DNA from: Breviolum minutum Mf 1.05b.01
Taxonomy: Eukaryota; Sar; Dinophyceae; Suessiales; Symbiodiniaceae
Length of the DNA stretch: 64,000 nucleotides
Reading direction: 5' to 3'
Assembly: GCA_000507305.1 (NCBI GenBank)
Contig: DF241081.1
Coordinates: forward strand, 1 to 64,000
Part shown: positions 35,401 to 46,911 of the stretch, piece by piece
Numbering within the stretch: position 1 is the first letter of the stretch
Layout of the letters: every line of letters begins with the position of its first letter
Translations under genes and position numbers: made by a program
The notes under the pieces: model-generated
What the model was told of the DNA's origin: nothing
Databases searched by the model: none
What the model saw: the letters and a program-made list of their open reading frames with translations, nothing else

Positions 35401-38400
35401 CCTTGGCCAAATGTGGTGAAGAGTATCATAGTTATGCAGCTATCGTTTGTCGCATGGCCGTAGAGAAACAGGGAAACAGCTTGGTACGCGCTTCTGCATT
35501 CAAAACCTTGGGCTCCATGGGTGCAGCTGGCTTTGCTGCAGAAGTAGCTAGCTGCTTTGAAGATCCAGATCCAACAATTAGAGCAGCTGCTGTGGAAGCG
35601 ATGTCTCACTGTGGTGAAGATGGACAAGATTACCTCATGGAGGTTGAACTTCTTCGAAGTGATCCAGACCAAGTGGTTAGAAGTGAGGCAGATCGATGTG
35701 CCATGGAGCTGGGAGCTTATGCATAAGTTGCACAAGTGAATATGAGCTCGTAGGAGTTTAGATTTACTGTAGTTCTTCGTCAGCTGTCAGCAAAAAAACA
35801 GTGCTTGCAACCTAGTTGTTTGCTAGACTATTACATCTGTTGCATTTCTGTCAGGCTGCGTGGTCACGTCTACCCATGCTGCCATGACGTAACTGGTTGA
35901 TTGATGTTGATTGTCTTTTGCACGCTATCTTAGCCAAGTGGAGTATACCCGAATTTTGTTTGTTGATTTCGGGTCCTCGGGTCGTGCATTGGTGTGGAAC
36001 ACTACTGTTTGATTTGGACCTTTGGATTGCAAGTTACAGTTGTTGCCTTTCTAGTCGGGACTTTGTGCTATGCCCCGGCAAATCAGAATGAAACAATCCT
36101 TGTGCTTCTGTTCCCTGGCACATGTAGAACTCTTAGGCTCAGGATTTCCTGGTTCCTCACTGTATTATATAACGCTTGCATTATCATGGTGGTACTCAAC
36201 ATGATTCATCAGCCTCATTAGATTCACTAGTCACTAGACTTTACGTGTCAATGTTTCCTTGTCACGGAGGTCTTGATCTTTCTGTTTCTCCATTGCTGAT
36301 TTTGTTCCTATATTATGTCGTCTAAGCAGGGCAGGCCACGTGCTGACACCCAGACACGGAGATACTCCGTGCCAGAAAGCTTGCCATTTGCCAGTAAGAT
36401 AGCAAGATCATGTTGGTTCCGGGATGTGATGAACAAGGAGTTTTTGGTGTCCCTTCCCTCCTCGAATCTTCATTCGGATGCCTGCACTGTCTTAGGCTTT
36501 GATGTTGAGGTGGGGTGGCAGAGCTGACTGACTTGTCTACTGGTGGAGGAATGTGGGTTTCTACTAACATGCAGTTGGATGACTTAGTTCATGTTCACCA
36601 GCCCTGTTTAACGGCCCTTTGACAATGCGCCCATACCCTTTGTATGCCTGCCAGAGAGAGAGAGAGAGAGGAATGGTCCTTCGCAAGACTTGTGCATATC
36701 ATAATATATATATATTTGACAGCTTAAAAGCTTGTTTGAGAAAGCTTGATTGTTTGCCCTCATATTTTTCCATGGTGTCCGATGGTGTCCTTTAGATTAT
36801 GCTTCTTGCTATGCAATACCTGGACACTTACAAGTAATTAGCAATTGGAAACCATTAAAGCTTACCACATCTTACCACCTTAAACCATTAAATGCTTAAA
36901 TTAACTACAGTAATTATGTTCATTTGTTTTAGAATATTTTCCCATAATGTTGTGTTGTGACGCCAACTTCCCAATCAAAATTGGATCTCAAGTCATTGGC
37001 CTTCAGGGTTTGGAGTTTGATCCTGGTCTGGTGATTCGCACCTTGGGCAACAAATCACCGACAGCTTGGGAGGATTTGGATGGAACTCTGAGACAAGTTC
37101 ATGAACATGTCATGAAAAGTTTATAAATAAAAGGTTCATATCATGGATCTTGGTGGTTGCTTGAGAAGCCTGTTGACAAGCAGCAGGACCATTTGGGATG
37201 CATGATTCTGTCAGCTTCACAAGTTTAGCTCCTTGGTTGTTCACCTGCATCCTTCAGATACAACTGTTAATGAATCAGCTTTTTTACCTCGACTATTCGT
37301 ATGATTGGAACACATTGACAACACAGAAAGTAGGTGGGTCCAGTAGGAAAATGCACGGAACAAATCACCCGATGTCTACCGTCGCGTTCCAAAGGTGGCT
37401 TGGTGATCGATGCTAAGTTGGGCAACATCGTGAGGGCCTGAGACGGAGAGTCCAAGCTGCCTGGGGACATCCGGAAAAATCCAAACCAAACCGAGGTCAA
37501 AGTCGACAGATATGGCTATGTTCGCAAGGTAGCTGTTGCGGCTGGAGTGTTTGGATGTGGAGTACTTCTAGAGTTGATGGATTGACTGGGGCGGTGCTTG
37601 TAATACCGAGCCCAAGATGGGTTTCGACAAGGTGGCGTCGCTACAACTCCGCAGGGAGGGTGCTATTGTAAAAGTATCACAGGGATTAAGAAATATATAA
37701 TATGATTTCATGATACTTATGATCTTACTTGTGCAGATAGTGAAGTGGCTCAATTAACTAATTTATTAATGAATGCATTTGACAGGTTTGGGAAGAAGCT
37801 TTCCACAGGGATGGCACAAATTGAAAATTGATCAGAGCTGGTTGATACTCTGTCGGAGGAGGGAGTAGAAGTGACATGCCACTTCTTGGGCTTCCAGCCT
37901 GGGGCAGAAAGTGGAAATTCAAAATTCAGAGCATAGTGTTCCAGGCTCCAAGTACAAATTCACATATACCATCACAACCAAAATAACATAAAAGGTACTG
38001 CAACTCTACTAGATATGTAACTAGTCGAATGCAGTCAAGGTAATAAAGCTATTATTTACGATTATTTGCAGATATTCTTCCGGTAAAACTAATTGAAAAA
38101 ACAGCCCTGATGTAACTTCCCGTGACTGTTGGGGGGTGGGGGATATCTAAGATACACCGTTGGTGCGGGAGATACCTTCGTCACCTTCGTCACCATCCAG
38201 GCCTTGCATGGGATGCAAATGCTAAGCTGTGAGGATGTGAATCAAGTGCCAAAAAGCTCAGGTTTGTGGATGGGGGATTCCCACTAGATTCATTGAATTC
38301 ATCTTACTGTAGGTTCAATGTCAAGGTCGGTTTAATATAATTATGTTCATTTATATATATATATACGTATATGATATGTATGTTGTTATTCTCATGAGTG

Positions 38401-41400
38401 CTTTGCACGCATTTGAATGAGGGATGGAACCTGATGGGAACCTGATAAAGAAAAAACCTAGAGATCTTGAGCACTGAGGTATGGGAGGCAACGTTGTCGT
38501 GTGGACTTACGAGAGTCGTGAGAAGCTTACGACAACTTGAGGTGGAACGGTAAAGACCACTGCCATGGGTGATTTGCTAAGAAATTTGTAACAAGTGTGC
38601 TGAAATATGCAGAACCTTCCATGGATTCTATGACTTTGGTGTGTTTGTGTGTGTGTGTGTTTCTTTTGGGATGATGTAGGAATGCTGGCTTTCATTATTG
38701 TGTGATATCGTTTGATCTCTCTTTTTGTAGTCCACCAATCGTGGCAGTTGCTGGGCTTGCTGCCTTTGATGGTGATCCCATCTGTGTCCAAGGCGATGGA
38801 CCTTCATCAACACATTGTTTTCAGCCGAGCCCTTGGGATGTGTGTGTGTGTGGAGTCAGGTGATGGTGACGACAGGCCGAGACCGGTCTTTATAAAATAG
38901 GCTGTCGTAACATCTTGTGACCAGCAGGGTGTTTTTTCAAACGTAAGTGAGCTCTAGTTTACTCCTATGATTCTGCCTGAGCTGTGCTTAGGTGGCCAAT
39001 GGATGTTTGTTTTGTCAGCTGGTGGAGAGGGCGGACCAAGCTTTTTCTGATCAGGAGAGCTGGTGTCTGAAATGTGGGCGACCGGCGGACTAGTGTGTTT
39101 GGTACGTCACTCTTAACTTGACAGATGGCCAGCCATGCTGCATATAAGTTGCTCTTTTCTTGCCAGCCGTTGATTCGTACAAGGCGATTTTTGCAGCATG
39201 GCCCTGAAATATTTCCGATATGCTTTAACACTAGTGAAGTGTTAAGGGCTATATTATATTGCCATGCAAGACTATTGAGGAAAGCAGCATGGTGCCACTC
39301 AGACTGGCTGTTTTGCAAAGGAGTCTCCAATCCAGGTGGATTATGCCTTGCTAGCAGGGACCCAGGATGATTGTGATTCCATGCTTGAGAATTCAACCTG
39401 CGCCTCCAGCAGGGCAGTTTTCAACTCACCGTCTTGGATCCTCTGAATAATTATGAACGATCAGGTAGATATGTAGTATAAATTTATATAAATTTGTGAA
39501 GATGTTGAACACCTAGTGTGAAAAGCCCGTATGTAACTCACTGCTTTGCAGATATATCATTTCAAGTTATTGCCGAGTTATTGCCATTATTTTCATCATC
39601 ATGCTTCCAGTTCCTGCACCTTGAGGCTAAGACTGTGGGGGCAGCAGTCTCTGAAGCACACGTGGATGGTATTCTCAAGGAGAGGATCCTCGAGGACTGT
39701 CCACAAGACACAGCGCAGTCGGACAAGGAAGATGACATGACCGTATGTAAATACATGGTACATAAAAAATAGAAATGAATACATATAACGTATATAATAT
39801 ATCTTTTGGACTATGATACATCTTAAGTTAAATATATACAGTGTTATCTATACACATAAGATAGAGTTTAGGTCTTTTTCAATACATGCATATCTTGTCA
39901 CAGGAATGGATAAACAAAGATCAGGTGAGGTCTATTTGTTTCCAACATTAGAGATACAGTCATAGGGGAGTTCAAAGTCTTGGCCACTTCGGATTGAGTT
40001 GATAGATAGCAGCATCAATTGAGGGTTTCCATTGGGGTTGCAGCTGATCCCAATGGGGTTTAATTCCTTCCTTCAACAAGTGATGCTGTATTTAGCAGTT
40101 GATGGAGGACCCATCCGAGTATGTGGAGCTTGACAGAGAAGCGGTATGGAACCTTGGTACTTTGACTTGTGTCCAGGAATTGGTTTGAAGCAGTTGAAGA
40201 TATTACTTTGTCCTTTGTTCTGTAGCCCCAAGATGCATTTTGTGCACTGATGGTGCGTCATGGTACCTCATGGCACCTCATGGTAACATGCTACATGTAC
40301 CATGAACCCCGCGTCCGGTATGCTCATGACCTCAAGCATCAAGCCACACGTTTGAGGCCATCGTCTTGCTGGATCAGAAGCTAGCTTCAAAGAGATTGGT
40401 TGGGGAACCTGAGTTTGCAAAGCTTGATCGAGGCAGTCACTGTTGGTGTCACATCACTGAGGTGCTGATCACCAACAATGACTGGGAGTACACCAGGAGG
40501 TATGGACAACTTGCAGAAGAGATCTGACAAAGATTGGAGAATCAGAAAGCAATACAATATTGTGCTATATTGCGTTAATGGCTTGCAGCAGAAAAAGGAA
40601 AATCACTTGACATAAGAGGTATCCGGGCGAAATCGTGCAAGGAATATACGTTCCCAATGTGAAAACATATGCTTGTACGAAGGGAAACCGACTAACGGTC
40701 TTTTGTCAACGATCTGTGCACCGTGGTTGCTTGGTTTCCCAAGGGTTTTCGGGGGAAAACACCTGGATTTGGCAGGATGATGAGTTATGCCTACGACAGA
40801 TACCTGCCGCAAGCACCTGAGTTGAAGCTACTTGTTCGATGTTCCATTCGTTTTAGAGATCCCTGTAGGCCTGGCTTGACTTGGCGCTCTCTCTTTGATG
40901 TGGTGCCAAGGGGAGGGGTCGGAAGGTATTTCCAATGGAAAAATGACGCCTTATGAACTCGGAGATTTGTTTTTGCAGCTGACTATAATAGCCTGTGCAA
41001 ATTTGAAAGTATCTAATTATATGTAAAGTTGCCAGCATAGACCAGCTACCCAACAATGATCAACAATAGAACTATCACCACAAGCATGTGACACGAGACT
41101 ATGATGAGTTTGGCAGTTTGGCGTAGACCACAGTACTTTTTCGAGTTGCATGCAGCGCAGGTCATCACCAATGCGCAGAAACCAGACTTTTGGACCCTGA
41201 GGAGCCCTCATGCATCTCCTTCAATGCAAGCAGCACCCTACTTGCAGTGGCAAGTTCAAATATTTGAAGACAATCAGACGTCAGAATTTGTCTATCAGAA
41301 TTGACAGAAAGACGTGTCATGACATGATTGCAAATTAGAACTCCTAAAGTGCCACTCTCACCATTTAATCCATTGGGCTATTAGTGAAATTTCTCATCGC

Positions 41401-41924
41401 AGAAAAACCTTTCGACCAGGCTGCCTTTGTGGGAAGTGATCGACGAGGAGTGTTCCAAGTGATAGGCCTTAAACATCGTTAACCCTATCCCAAAGCGCTG
41501 CCCATGGCAGGAAAGGGGCCTTACTCATTCTACACCTCGGGCAAAGATGCAGGCAAGGGTAGTTGATCGGAGATATGGTAGCATCGACAAGGTGGGAGAG
41601 ATTTGAGGAGGAAACCAATTGAACAAACTCGCACTATGTAACATGCATCAAATACAGAATCAGAAGAAATGTGAGCTTTAATTTTATAATATGTTTTTGT
41701 AATATGTGCTTTTGTATGTTTTCTACAGAAACGATTGGGAACTGCAGGTGGGCCGAGTTTATTGTGGTGGCCATGCGGCAATGGTGGAGGATTGCTTTGG
41801 ACATGGAGGGCAACAGGTACGTGGTTGTTTCGTCGTTTGGGGTTGGAAGGTGATCTTAGGTGATGAAAAATGCCTTGTGAGGTGATGTATGTGGGTGATC
41901 ACATCTATGCAGATACGCAACTTG
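32499..41924 (+). CDS. HAD-superfamily 5'-nucleotidase (subfamily IG, purine nucleotidase type), many exons
   Basis: Likely cytosolic hydrolase releasing phosphate from purine nucleoside 5'-monophosphates. Exons: 32499-32540, 33347-33416, 36993-37037, 37395-37429, 37496-37528, 38201-38261, 38793-38841, 39019-39062, 39611-39742, 40099-40143, 40357-40398, 40462-40499, 40776-40902, 41161-41225, 41729-41816, 41882-41924. Motif I is VIGYDLDYTLVHYR (exon 1). Then come AWEGAVYTQCKEIL, GLEFDPGLVIR/GLVIDAKLGNI, VKVDRYGYVRK, ALHGMQMLS, WTFINTLFS, EAHVDGILKERI and LLDQKLASKRL. Motif II is VLITNNDWEYT (40462), motif III lysine is in NAQKPDFW (41161), motif IV is VMYVGDHIYAD (41882). Order and spacing match the plant/protist family. 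Phases agree through exons 1-6 and 9-16; junctions 6-7 and 8-9 do not, so a small exon may be missing or an edge is wrong. Three donors are GC. N-terminus (perhaps 32348-32379) and C-terminus are not established. The intron 33417-36992 contains the HEAT gene. Confidence 0.88.
32787..32848. repeat. GAT/ATG trinucleotide-rich tract
   Basis: Runs of gat/atg with interruptions, in the 5'-nucleotidase intron 32541-33346. On the minus strand it gives an open frame rich in Asp and His that I regard as an artefact of the repeat. Confidence 0.85.
33871..35726 (+). CDS. HEAT-repeat protein, two exons, complete (565 aa)
   Basis: Alpha-helical solenoid of HEAT repeats (PBS-lyase HEAT-like), a protein-binding scaffold; partner and location unknown. 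CDS is join(33871..34584, 34743..35726). The 158-bp intron is GT-AG (gtaaga donor, ctctcaag acceptor) and phase 0, so the repeat pattern runs straight across it. Exon 1 gives 238 codons and exon 2 gives 327 plus TAA. Units of about 31-33 residues recur throughout, each with an Ala-rich helix such as VRCAAVQALTSFAE, VRERAARALGNLQE or IRAAAVEAMSHCGE, usually preceded by a D-x-x-P/S/A turn. The ATG at 33871 is chosen because it has A at -3 and G at +4 (aaccATGg); an upstream in-frame GTG at 33853 is unlikely as a start. No signal peptide, membrane span or catalytic motif is visible. The long exons contrast with the tiny exons around it. The gene lies wholly inside an intron of the 5'-nucleotidase gene. 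A GTAAGT at 34881 and a GGTAAG at 35152 are read through, because the repeats continue across them. Confidence 0.93.
35727..36992 (+). other. Rest of the 5'-nucleotidase intron, downstream of the HEAT gene
   Basis: Presumed 3' flank of the HEAT gene, a GA tract and AT-rich intron sequence. A 70-codon ATG frame at 36315-36527 (SSKQGRPRADTQTRRYSVPE) is coding-like but unassigned. No AATAAA-plus-poly(A) structure that would prove retroposition is visible. Confidence 0.4.
36653..36671. repeat. GA microsatellite
   Basis: About nine ag dinucleotides, inside the long 5'-nucleotidase intron and downstream of the nested HEAT gene. Similar short GA tracts occur at about 30726-30743 and 50656-50667. 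Confidence 0.9.
38640..38660. repeat. GT microsatellite
   Basis: About nine gt dinucleotides in a 5'-nucleotidase intron. A second GT run (38839-38851) overlaps the donor of the exon ending near 38841, which makes that exon edge uncertain. Confidence 0.85.
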
Positions 41925-43968
41925 GCCGCCTAGAGGATGACATCATGATGACAACTAAACTGCTACACCTGAATAAACCGGTTTGACTCAAAAAAATTAT
42001 CGAGTTGGAGGAGCATTTTAAGGGTAAAATGGCATGAACAAATCTGGTTGTATAGGTTAAAGGGGATTATACCCATGTTTCTGTAGGGTTCATAATGTAG
42101 TAGCCCTTCTAAGGATACTATAAGGATCCAGGATCCCTATTAACCAACCAGTAGTTTTTCCCGCGGCTCACTCGACCATGCAAGCCAGAAGTGCCACAAA
42201 CTCCGGCAGTTTCAGAAGATGTTTCAAGCTGGTGACCTGCTAAGTCCTTAGGAACGTCGCCAAGTCCATTCTTCAATGGCAGACCTGCCTGATCATGCGT
42301 CGCCTGGGCCTGGTTTGTTCAAACCACATCTTCGTTACTTCAAAGTCATGTCGACTGCCAGGTGAGCTTGAGGGCGAGGTGCTACCGGTTGGAAGTTGTA
42401 ACCTACAGGAAGCTCAAAGAGATGGCTGATGATGCTGATGGCTGATGGTTGTGTATGGCCATGTTTTTGTCATGACAATCTCTGGCACTTTTCGACCATT
42501 TCCGAAGGTGCGAGCCCTTGCCATGTCGCAAGAACGTCGCAGAGAGCTGGGTGAACTGCCTGGCCATCCCAGTTGACTTTGAATATTTTGTTCACAGAGG
42601 TTGGTCTTATGCTCATATGTATCCGATATCATCCGGTACCCCTAGCAAGACCTAGTCTTGGAAGGAGAACGAGAGGAAAATGAAGAAGTTCAAATCGAAA
42701 CAGTAACTGGATATTGTTGATATTTTCCTGGCGGATGTGTTTTAATTAATATTCTTCTTTACCAGCTACAACCATGGTGGTTCACTACCTGGTTAAGCCA
42801 GCAAATTGATGCAAGTTCCTGGCCTCATGAGGCTGGTACGCCGTGACAAGCTATTGCAGCAGCGGGGAATGTTGGGGACACCTGAGTGCTTTGAGGTATG
42901 GATCAGTTTACCCCTCACATTCAACATGGAAGTTAAAATGGCTGGAAAAGGATAGTCCTTTCAGAATCAGGTTCCATGTTAACCTTGGGGAGTGTACCAT
43001 TTTCGGGCCATGGATTGTGATACACAAAGTGATCCTTCCGCACAGCGCCACCAAGGTATTTGGTGAAAGCTGGTCGTCAACGCTTGGGGATCTCGACGGA
43101 ATTCTCCATGGGTCCGGAGCTTGAAGTCTTTGATGTCAGGTCGATGATGGAAAAATGCAGGGGGGGGGGGTTCCATTGGAGGCCTGCAACCAGCACATCC
43201 CATGGAGGTTTGGAAGTTGGGGTTGGGGGTGTGGAACTACGATACTATGATCTACTGGAGGCGTCCAAAGGCAACAGGCTTGCAAGGTTTGTGTCATGGC
43301 AGTGGGAGCCTGACAAGATACGAAGGATGTTTGTGTGGCTCATTTTGTTGTCCAAACCATGGCGGCAGTCTAGTGTTCTTGGACTTAATTCTGTGCTTAC
43401 ACACACACACTAATGTGAAATGAAGTATTTTGTGACATACTAACCCATGACAGCCATGGAAACAAACATGGATTCTCAAAGTCAAATGCACGAGAAATGA
43501 CATTAAGATTGAAAAGCAACATGGATGGTCAGTCAATGCACCAGATAAATCTATTGTTGAGTCTTGAATCCTTAGCTGAATCTATTGCCATGGGCGCTGC
43601 AGATTGCTGGAAAGGCTGAAGGGAACTATATAGGCAACACCATGGCTGCAATTTGGTTGAAGAGACGGAGGGAACTTCAGATACTTGGATTGCACTTCAA
43701 TTGCTAACGTGTCACGTGTGATTTGAATCCAGCTTGGCAACTTTTCAAAAAAATTCCGTGGCGGATCTTTGAACAGCTGCTTTACACTGCCTGTCGTAGT
43801 AATAGCTACCACCTGCCATTTACCAAGGGAGAAAAACCAAGGTACATGATGGAAGGATCGGGGAAGAGGTGCGATCTGAAACGGGTAGATGGTGGTAGAT
43901 GAGTAGCCTTTAAAGCGGGATGAGGATTGGATGAACTTGGCATAACTTGGCTACGCATGGCTTGCCAG
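41925..43968 (+). other. Expected 5'-nucleotidase C-terminal region; unassigned exons
   Basis: After the motif IV exon the family continues with a W-R-T strand and an acidic helix. A stretch near 42000 (IIELEEHFKGK) is the only hint. 42841-42896 reads KLLQQRGMLGTPECFE before a GTATGG donor. 43060-43300 is open on + (GRQRLGISTEFSMGPELEVF). None could be chained. Confidence 0.3.
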
Positions 43969-44450
43969 GTTTGACGATGAGGAGGATGAGACGAATCGAA
44001 TTCCCAAGGAATCTTCGAAGGTTGCTGCAATTCGTCTCTTGACCAATGGGCCATTGGGCATGTGTTGGCAGCGGAGTGGGTGAGATTGATGATGAGAGGG
44101 AGCAGCATCCTTAGGTCCTTTTTTCCGTTTTTGCTCACACACTTTCTTGTCAAGATGGGATGGACCTCTTGAACATCTACTTTAGCCAATATAGCCCGCA
44201 AATCTCGTAGCTGTTTAGTCGTTTTCTCTTAGAAGGAGAAAGGCCCAGTGATGGTGCTGCCTTATCCTTATTCTTGTTCCTCAGACTGTGAGACCTCTCT
44301 CTTTCGCACATGTTTGTTGACGGCTGCATTGGGCACTCTGTGTCAACATCCCTAGGAAGACAAGTCTACGAGAATTCCCAGACCATTGACGAATCAGACT
44401 TGGAGTTCTTGCCCAAACCCAGTCCTGCAGGAGACTGTGGGATAGCTTAG
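43969..44450 (+). CDS. Unnamed gene end (43969-44079 and about 44292-44450)
   Basis: 43969-44079: acceptor catggcttgccag, strong gtgaga donor, FDDEEDETNRIPKESSKVAA then IRLLTNGPLGMCWQ. About 44292-44450: frame with HMFVDGCIGHSVSTSLGRQV and SQTIDESDLEFLPKPSP, stop TAG. The exact acceptor of the second exon, and so the junction phase, is unresolved. Family unknown. Confidence 0.45.
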
Positions 44451-45958
44451 GATGCCATTGGTTGTGCTCATGAATTTTCCATCTTGTTTGTGTTTCTCAC
44501 GATGCCTCCTAGATTTTTTCTCACTCTATGTCCTCCGTTGGCCGACAGAAGACAGCTTGAATGGCGAACTGGATTTGACAAAAAAACTGTGCTTCAACGG
44601 ATCAGAAAAACAAAAAACCTGAAAAGTCATTCCTTGGAATCACTTTCTGACCTGTTTCCTTCAGAACATCCCTTAGATTTGCATTTTTTTGCATGGCACT
44701 GATGGAGGATCCAACACAAATTCTGGACACTTAGAATGTTCTTCTGGACCAACCAGTCCACAAGGCTGGTGAAGGTGGATGGTGGATGATAGTTCGGAGA
44801 TATTCAAGGGGCATTTATAAGCATGTTCCAGGCGGGTCGAAAGCTTTTTGGTTCAGAACATGCAGAACATATATGAAAATATATAAGATATGACATTTTT
44901 TGAAGCCAGGACAGAAAATATCACTGATTGTTCATGGTTGGTCAACAATTGACTCATACGCTTGACAGCGTCTTGGATGAGAACTCAGGTGGGTTGGATG
45001 TACCATCTCCGCCAAGCACAGTGGATTCAGTAGATGGTGCCTTGGCGCACGATGTTGAGTTCAGGGATATGGGCTGAAATTCTGCTCTGTCATCCAAAGA
45101 GCTACCAGTAAGTTTGAAAAAAGAGTGAGAAGGTAGATTCCTTTATTTTGCGCAGGCGTGAGATTGTGAGTACGGTACCAGTACATCAAGAAAAGGTATG
45201 CAGTAGCAATTTCGTTGTTTTGCATGATTGCTTACAAAAGAGGACATGGGTCTTCTGCACGCTCGTCGCTGGGTTTGTTGGCAAACTCTAAATGTGGCAG
45301 GACCAACTACGCCACTAGCGGATCAACGGAGCCCTGCCAGCCCTGGATCTGTGAGCATGGGTCTGGGGACCTGGCTGATCACTCAGTGGCACTTCTGGAA
45401 ATCAAAGCAGTTGATATTGAAAAACAAGATGTCATATGTATTCATATGTATTTCATATGTAAATTTGTCATAGTTTTATTTATGTATCTGCTTTTCTCAG
45501 CGTTTGCATGAATATATGAATATGTCCCATGCACAGCCTTCCCTTGGATATGATGCGATCTATATGCAAGTCTATATAATCTGACTTGGTAACAGTCCAG
45601 GGTTCCTCCCTGAGGCATTGCTCGGAGGCGCTCGTCCGTGAATCTTCGCGAGCCCCTACCAGACACTGAATTTTGGCATGACTGGTAAACAGATAGACCG
45701 GCTGGCAGCTGCCGTGAGTAAAGGAACTTTTTTGTCGCAAGGAAGATTTCAGCATGGTGTGTGTGTCTTAGTCAGTTTGGACAATCTCCTTTCGAGAGGA
45801 CATCGGTTGATTTAGAGCAAGATTGAAACTTGACCTCATGCAACTTCTGCGATGCAACTAACAAAACACAAGCAATGTGCCCACCCATAGTCTGCGGAAT
45901 GACTAATTGAAATATTGTGCTTCAAATGAAATGATTTCCAATGATTTTATAAGCGCAG
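44451..45958 (+). other. Mostly intron-like; ambiguous frames
   Basis: 44571-44690 and 45235-45430 are open in two + frames each (for example LNGELDLTKKLCFNGSE and RSPASPGSVSMGLGTWLI) with no decisive splice sites. The rest has no coding pattern. Confidence 0.25.
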
Positions 45959-46321
45959 GATGCCAGCAAAAGAATGGTTTCGACCCAAAGATTTTGTGTT
46001 GAGGAAGGTGATGTCATAGACTTTCTCGAGAGACGGCGGGTGGTCGCTGCGAAGATCTTCATTGTGAAAATGCGACCCGTTTGCAAAAAGCATTTAGCCA
46101 AGCCTGGAAGTATAAGCCGCAATCCGTTCCACTTGTTTGAATGTCTTGCCACGTTTTATGCTCTGCCATTGTTCTGCCTACTGATCCTTTGGTGGGCCTT
46201 GTGGGTCCATGACAATCATCTACCCTTGCCTGACATGTTGACCCTGCGAGTCTGGCCAGGTGGCAAAAGAACCGAGGAATCCTCACAGGCAGCGGTGGAA
46301 AGCTGCTATGATCTGATTTAA
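45959..46321 (+). CDS. Long terminal exon, membrane-anchored unknown protein (120 codons)
   Basis: Acceptor ttttataagcgcag, then 120 codons to TAA. Begins DASKRMVSTQRFCVEEGDVI, has a basic stretch, one strong membrane span (FYALPLFCLLILWWALW), then LPLPDMLTLRVWPGGKRTEE and a short tail ending CYDLI. One of the longest open exons in the window outside the HEAT gene. It looks like the C-terminus of a single-pass or multi-pass membrane protein. No family recognised. Confidence 0.6.
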   Translation, partial: DASKRMVSTQRFCVEEGDVIDFLERRRVVAAKIFIVKMRPVCKKHLAKPGSISRNPFHLFECLATFYALPLFCLLILWWALWVHDNHLPLPDMLTLRVWPGGKRTEESSQAAVESCYDLI

Positions 46322-46911
46322 CCATAGTATGAAATTGAATTTATCTCAAAGTCTACAGGATGTGACTGTTGCATTTATAACATGGGTGTTTTGAAATCTT
46401 GAGGCTCAAATCTAGACCAAAACTTTCAACACCTTTTTCCACGCCTTTGACTCAAGACTTTCATCAAAGCCCCTTAGAGAAAGATCATGAAAGGCAGACT
46501 GCAATTCCTCATCCCGTGGCATATTTCCAGCTTGGCAGGGGATGTTGTGATACCTGCATACGACGAGCTAGCTCTCATTACACAGGCACGGAGTTCTTGA
46601 GTGCTCAGAATCTTTTTTGCATCTGCAGGAAATGTACATATTATATGAGTCCTAACGGCTTAAAACCTGGTGATTCCGATCCAACTCAGCCTGACTCAAG
46701 CGCAGACTTGCTGATTAGTTCATTCCTTTGGACATAGCACTTTCTGCTACGCGCTGGGAATCATTAGTGGGAATCCAGTGAACATGCTCAGAAATCTGCA
46801 ATTTGGCCCGGTGCAGTTTTTGTTATTTTAAGATGCGTTACTTAGCTCTTCCCCTTTTTGGAGGGATGAACATGGTCTCCTTGAATGAAAATCGCTGACT
46901 TTTTTCCACAG
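46322..46911 (+). other. Possible Cys-rich exon
   Basis: A + frame at 46399-46737 reads LGRGCCDTCIRRASSHYTG and LFCICRKCTYYMSPNG, with C-x-x-C and C-x-C-x-x-C spacings that could bind zinc. It ends at TAG. There is no clear acceptor, so it is listed as a possibility only. Confidence 0.3.

Noticed and set aside
37617-37820. Exon-like frames MGFDKVASLQLRR (37617-37667) and VWEEAFHRDG (37791-37820)
   Set aside because: I first took them for the exons after VKVDRYGYVRK, but 38201-38261 (ALHGMQMLS) is the exact family continuation in the right phase.
43806-44201. 131-codon minus-strand ORF
   Set aside because: It lies opposite the + exon 43969-44079, which has both a clear acceptor and a strong gtgaga donor.
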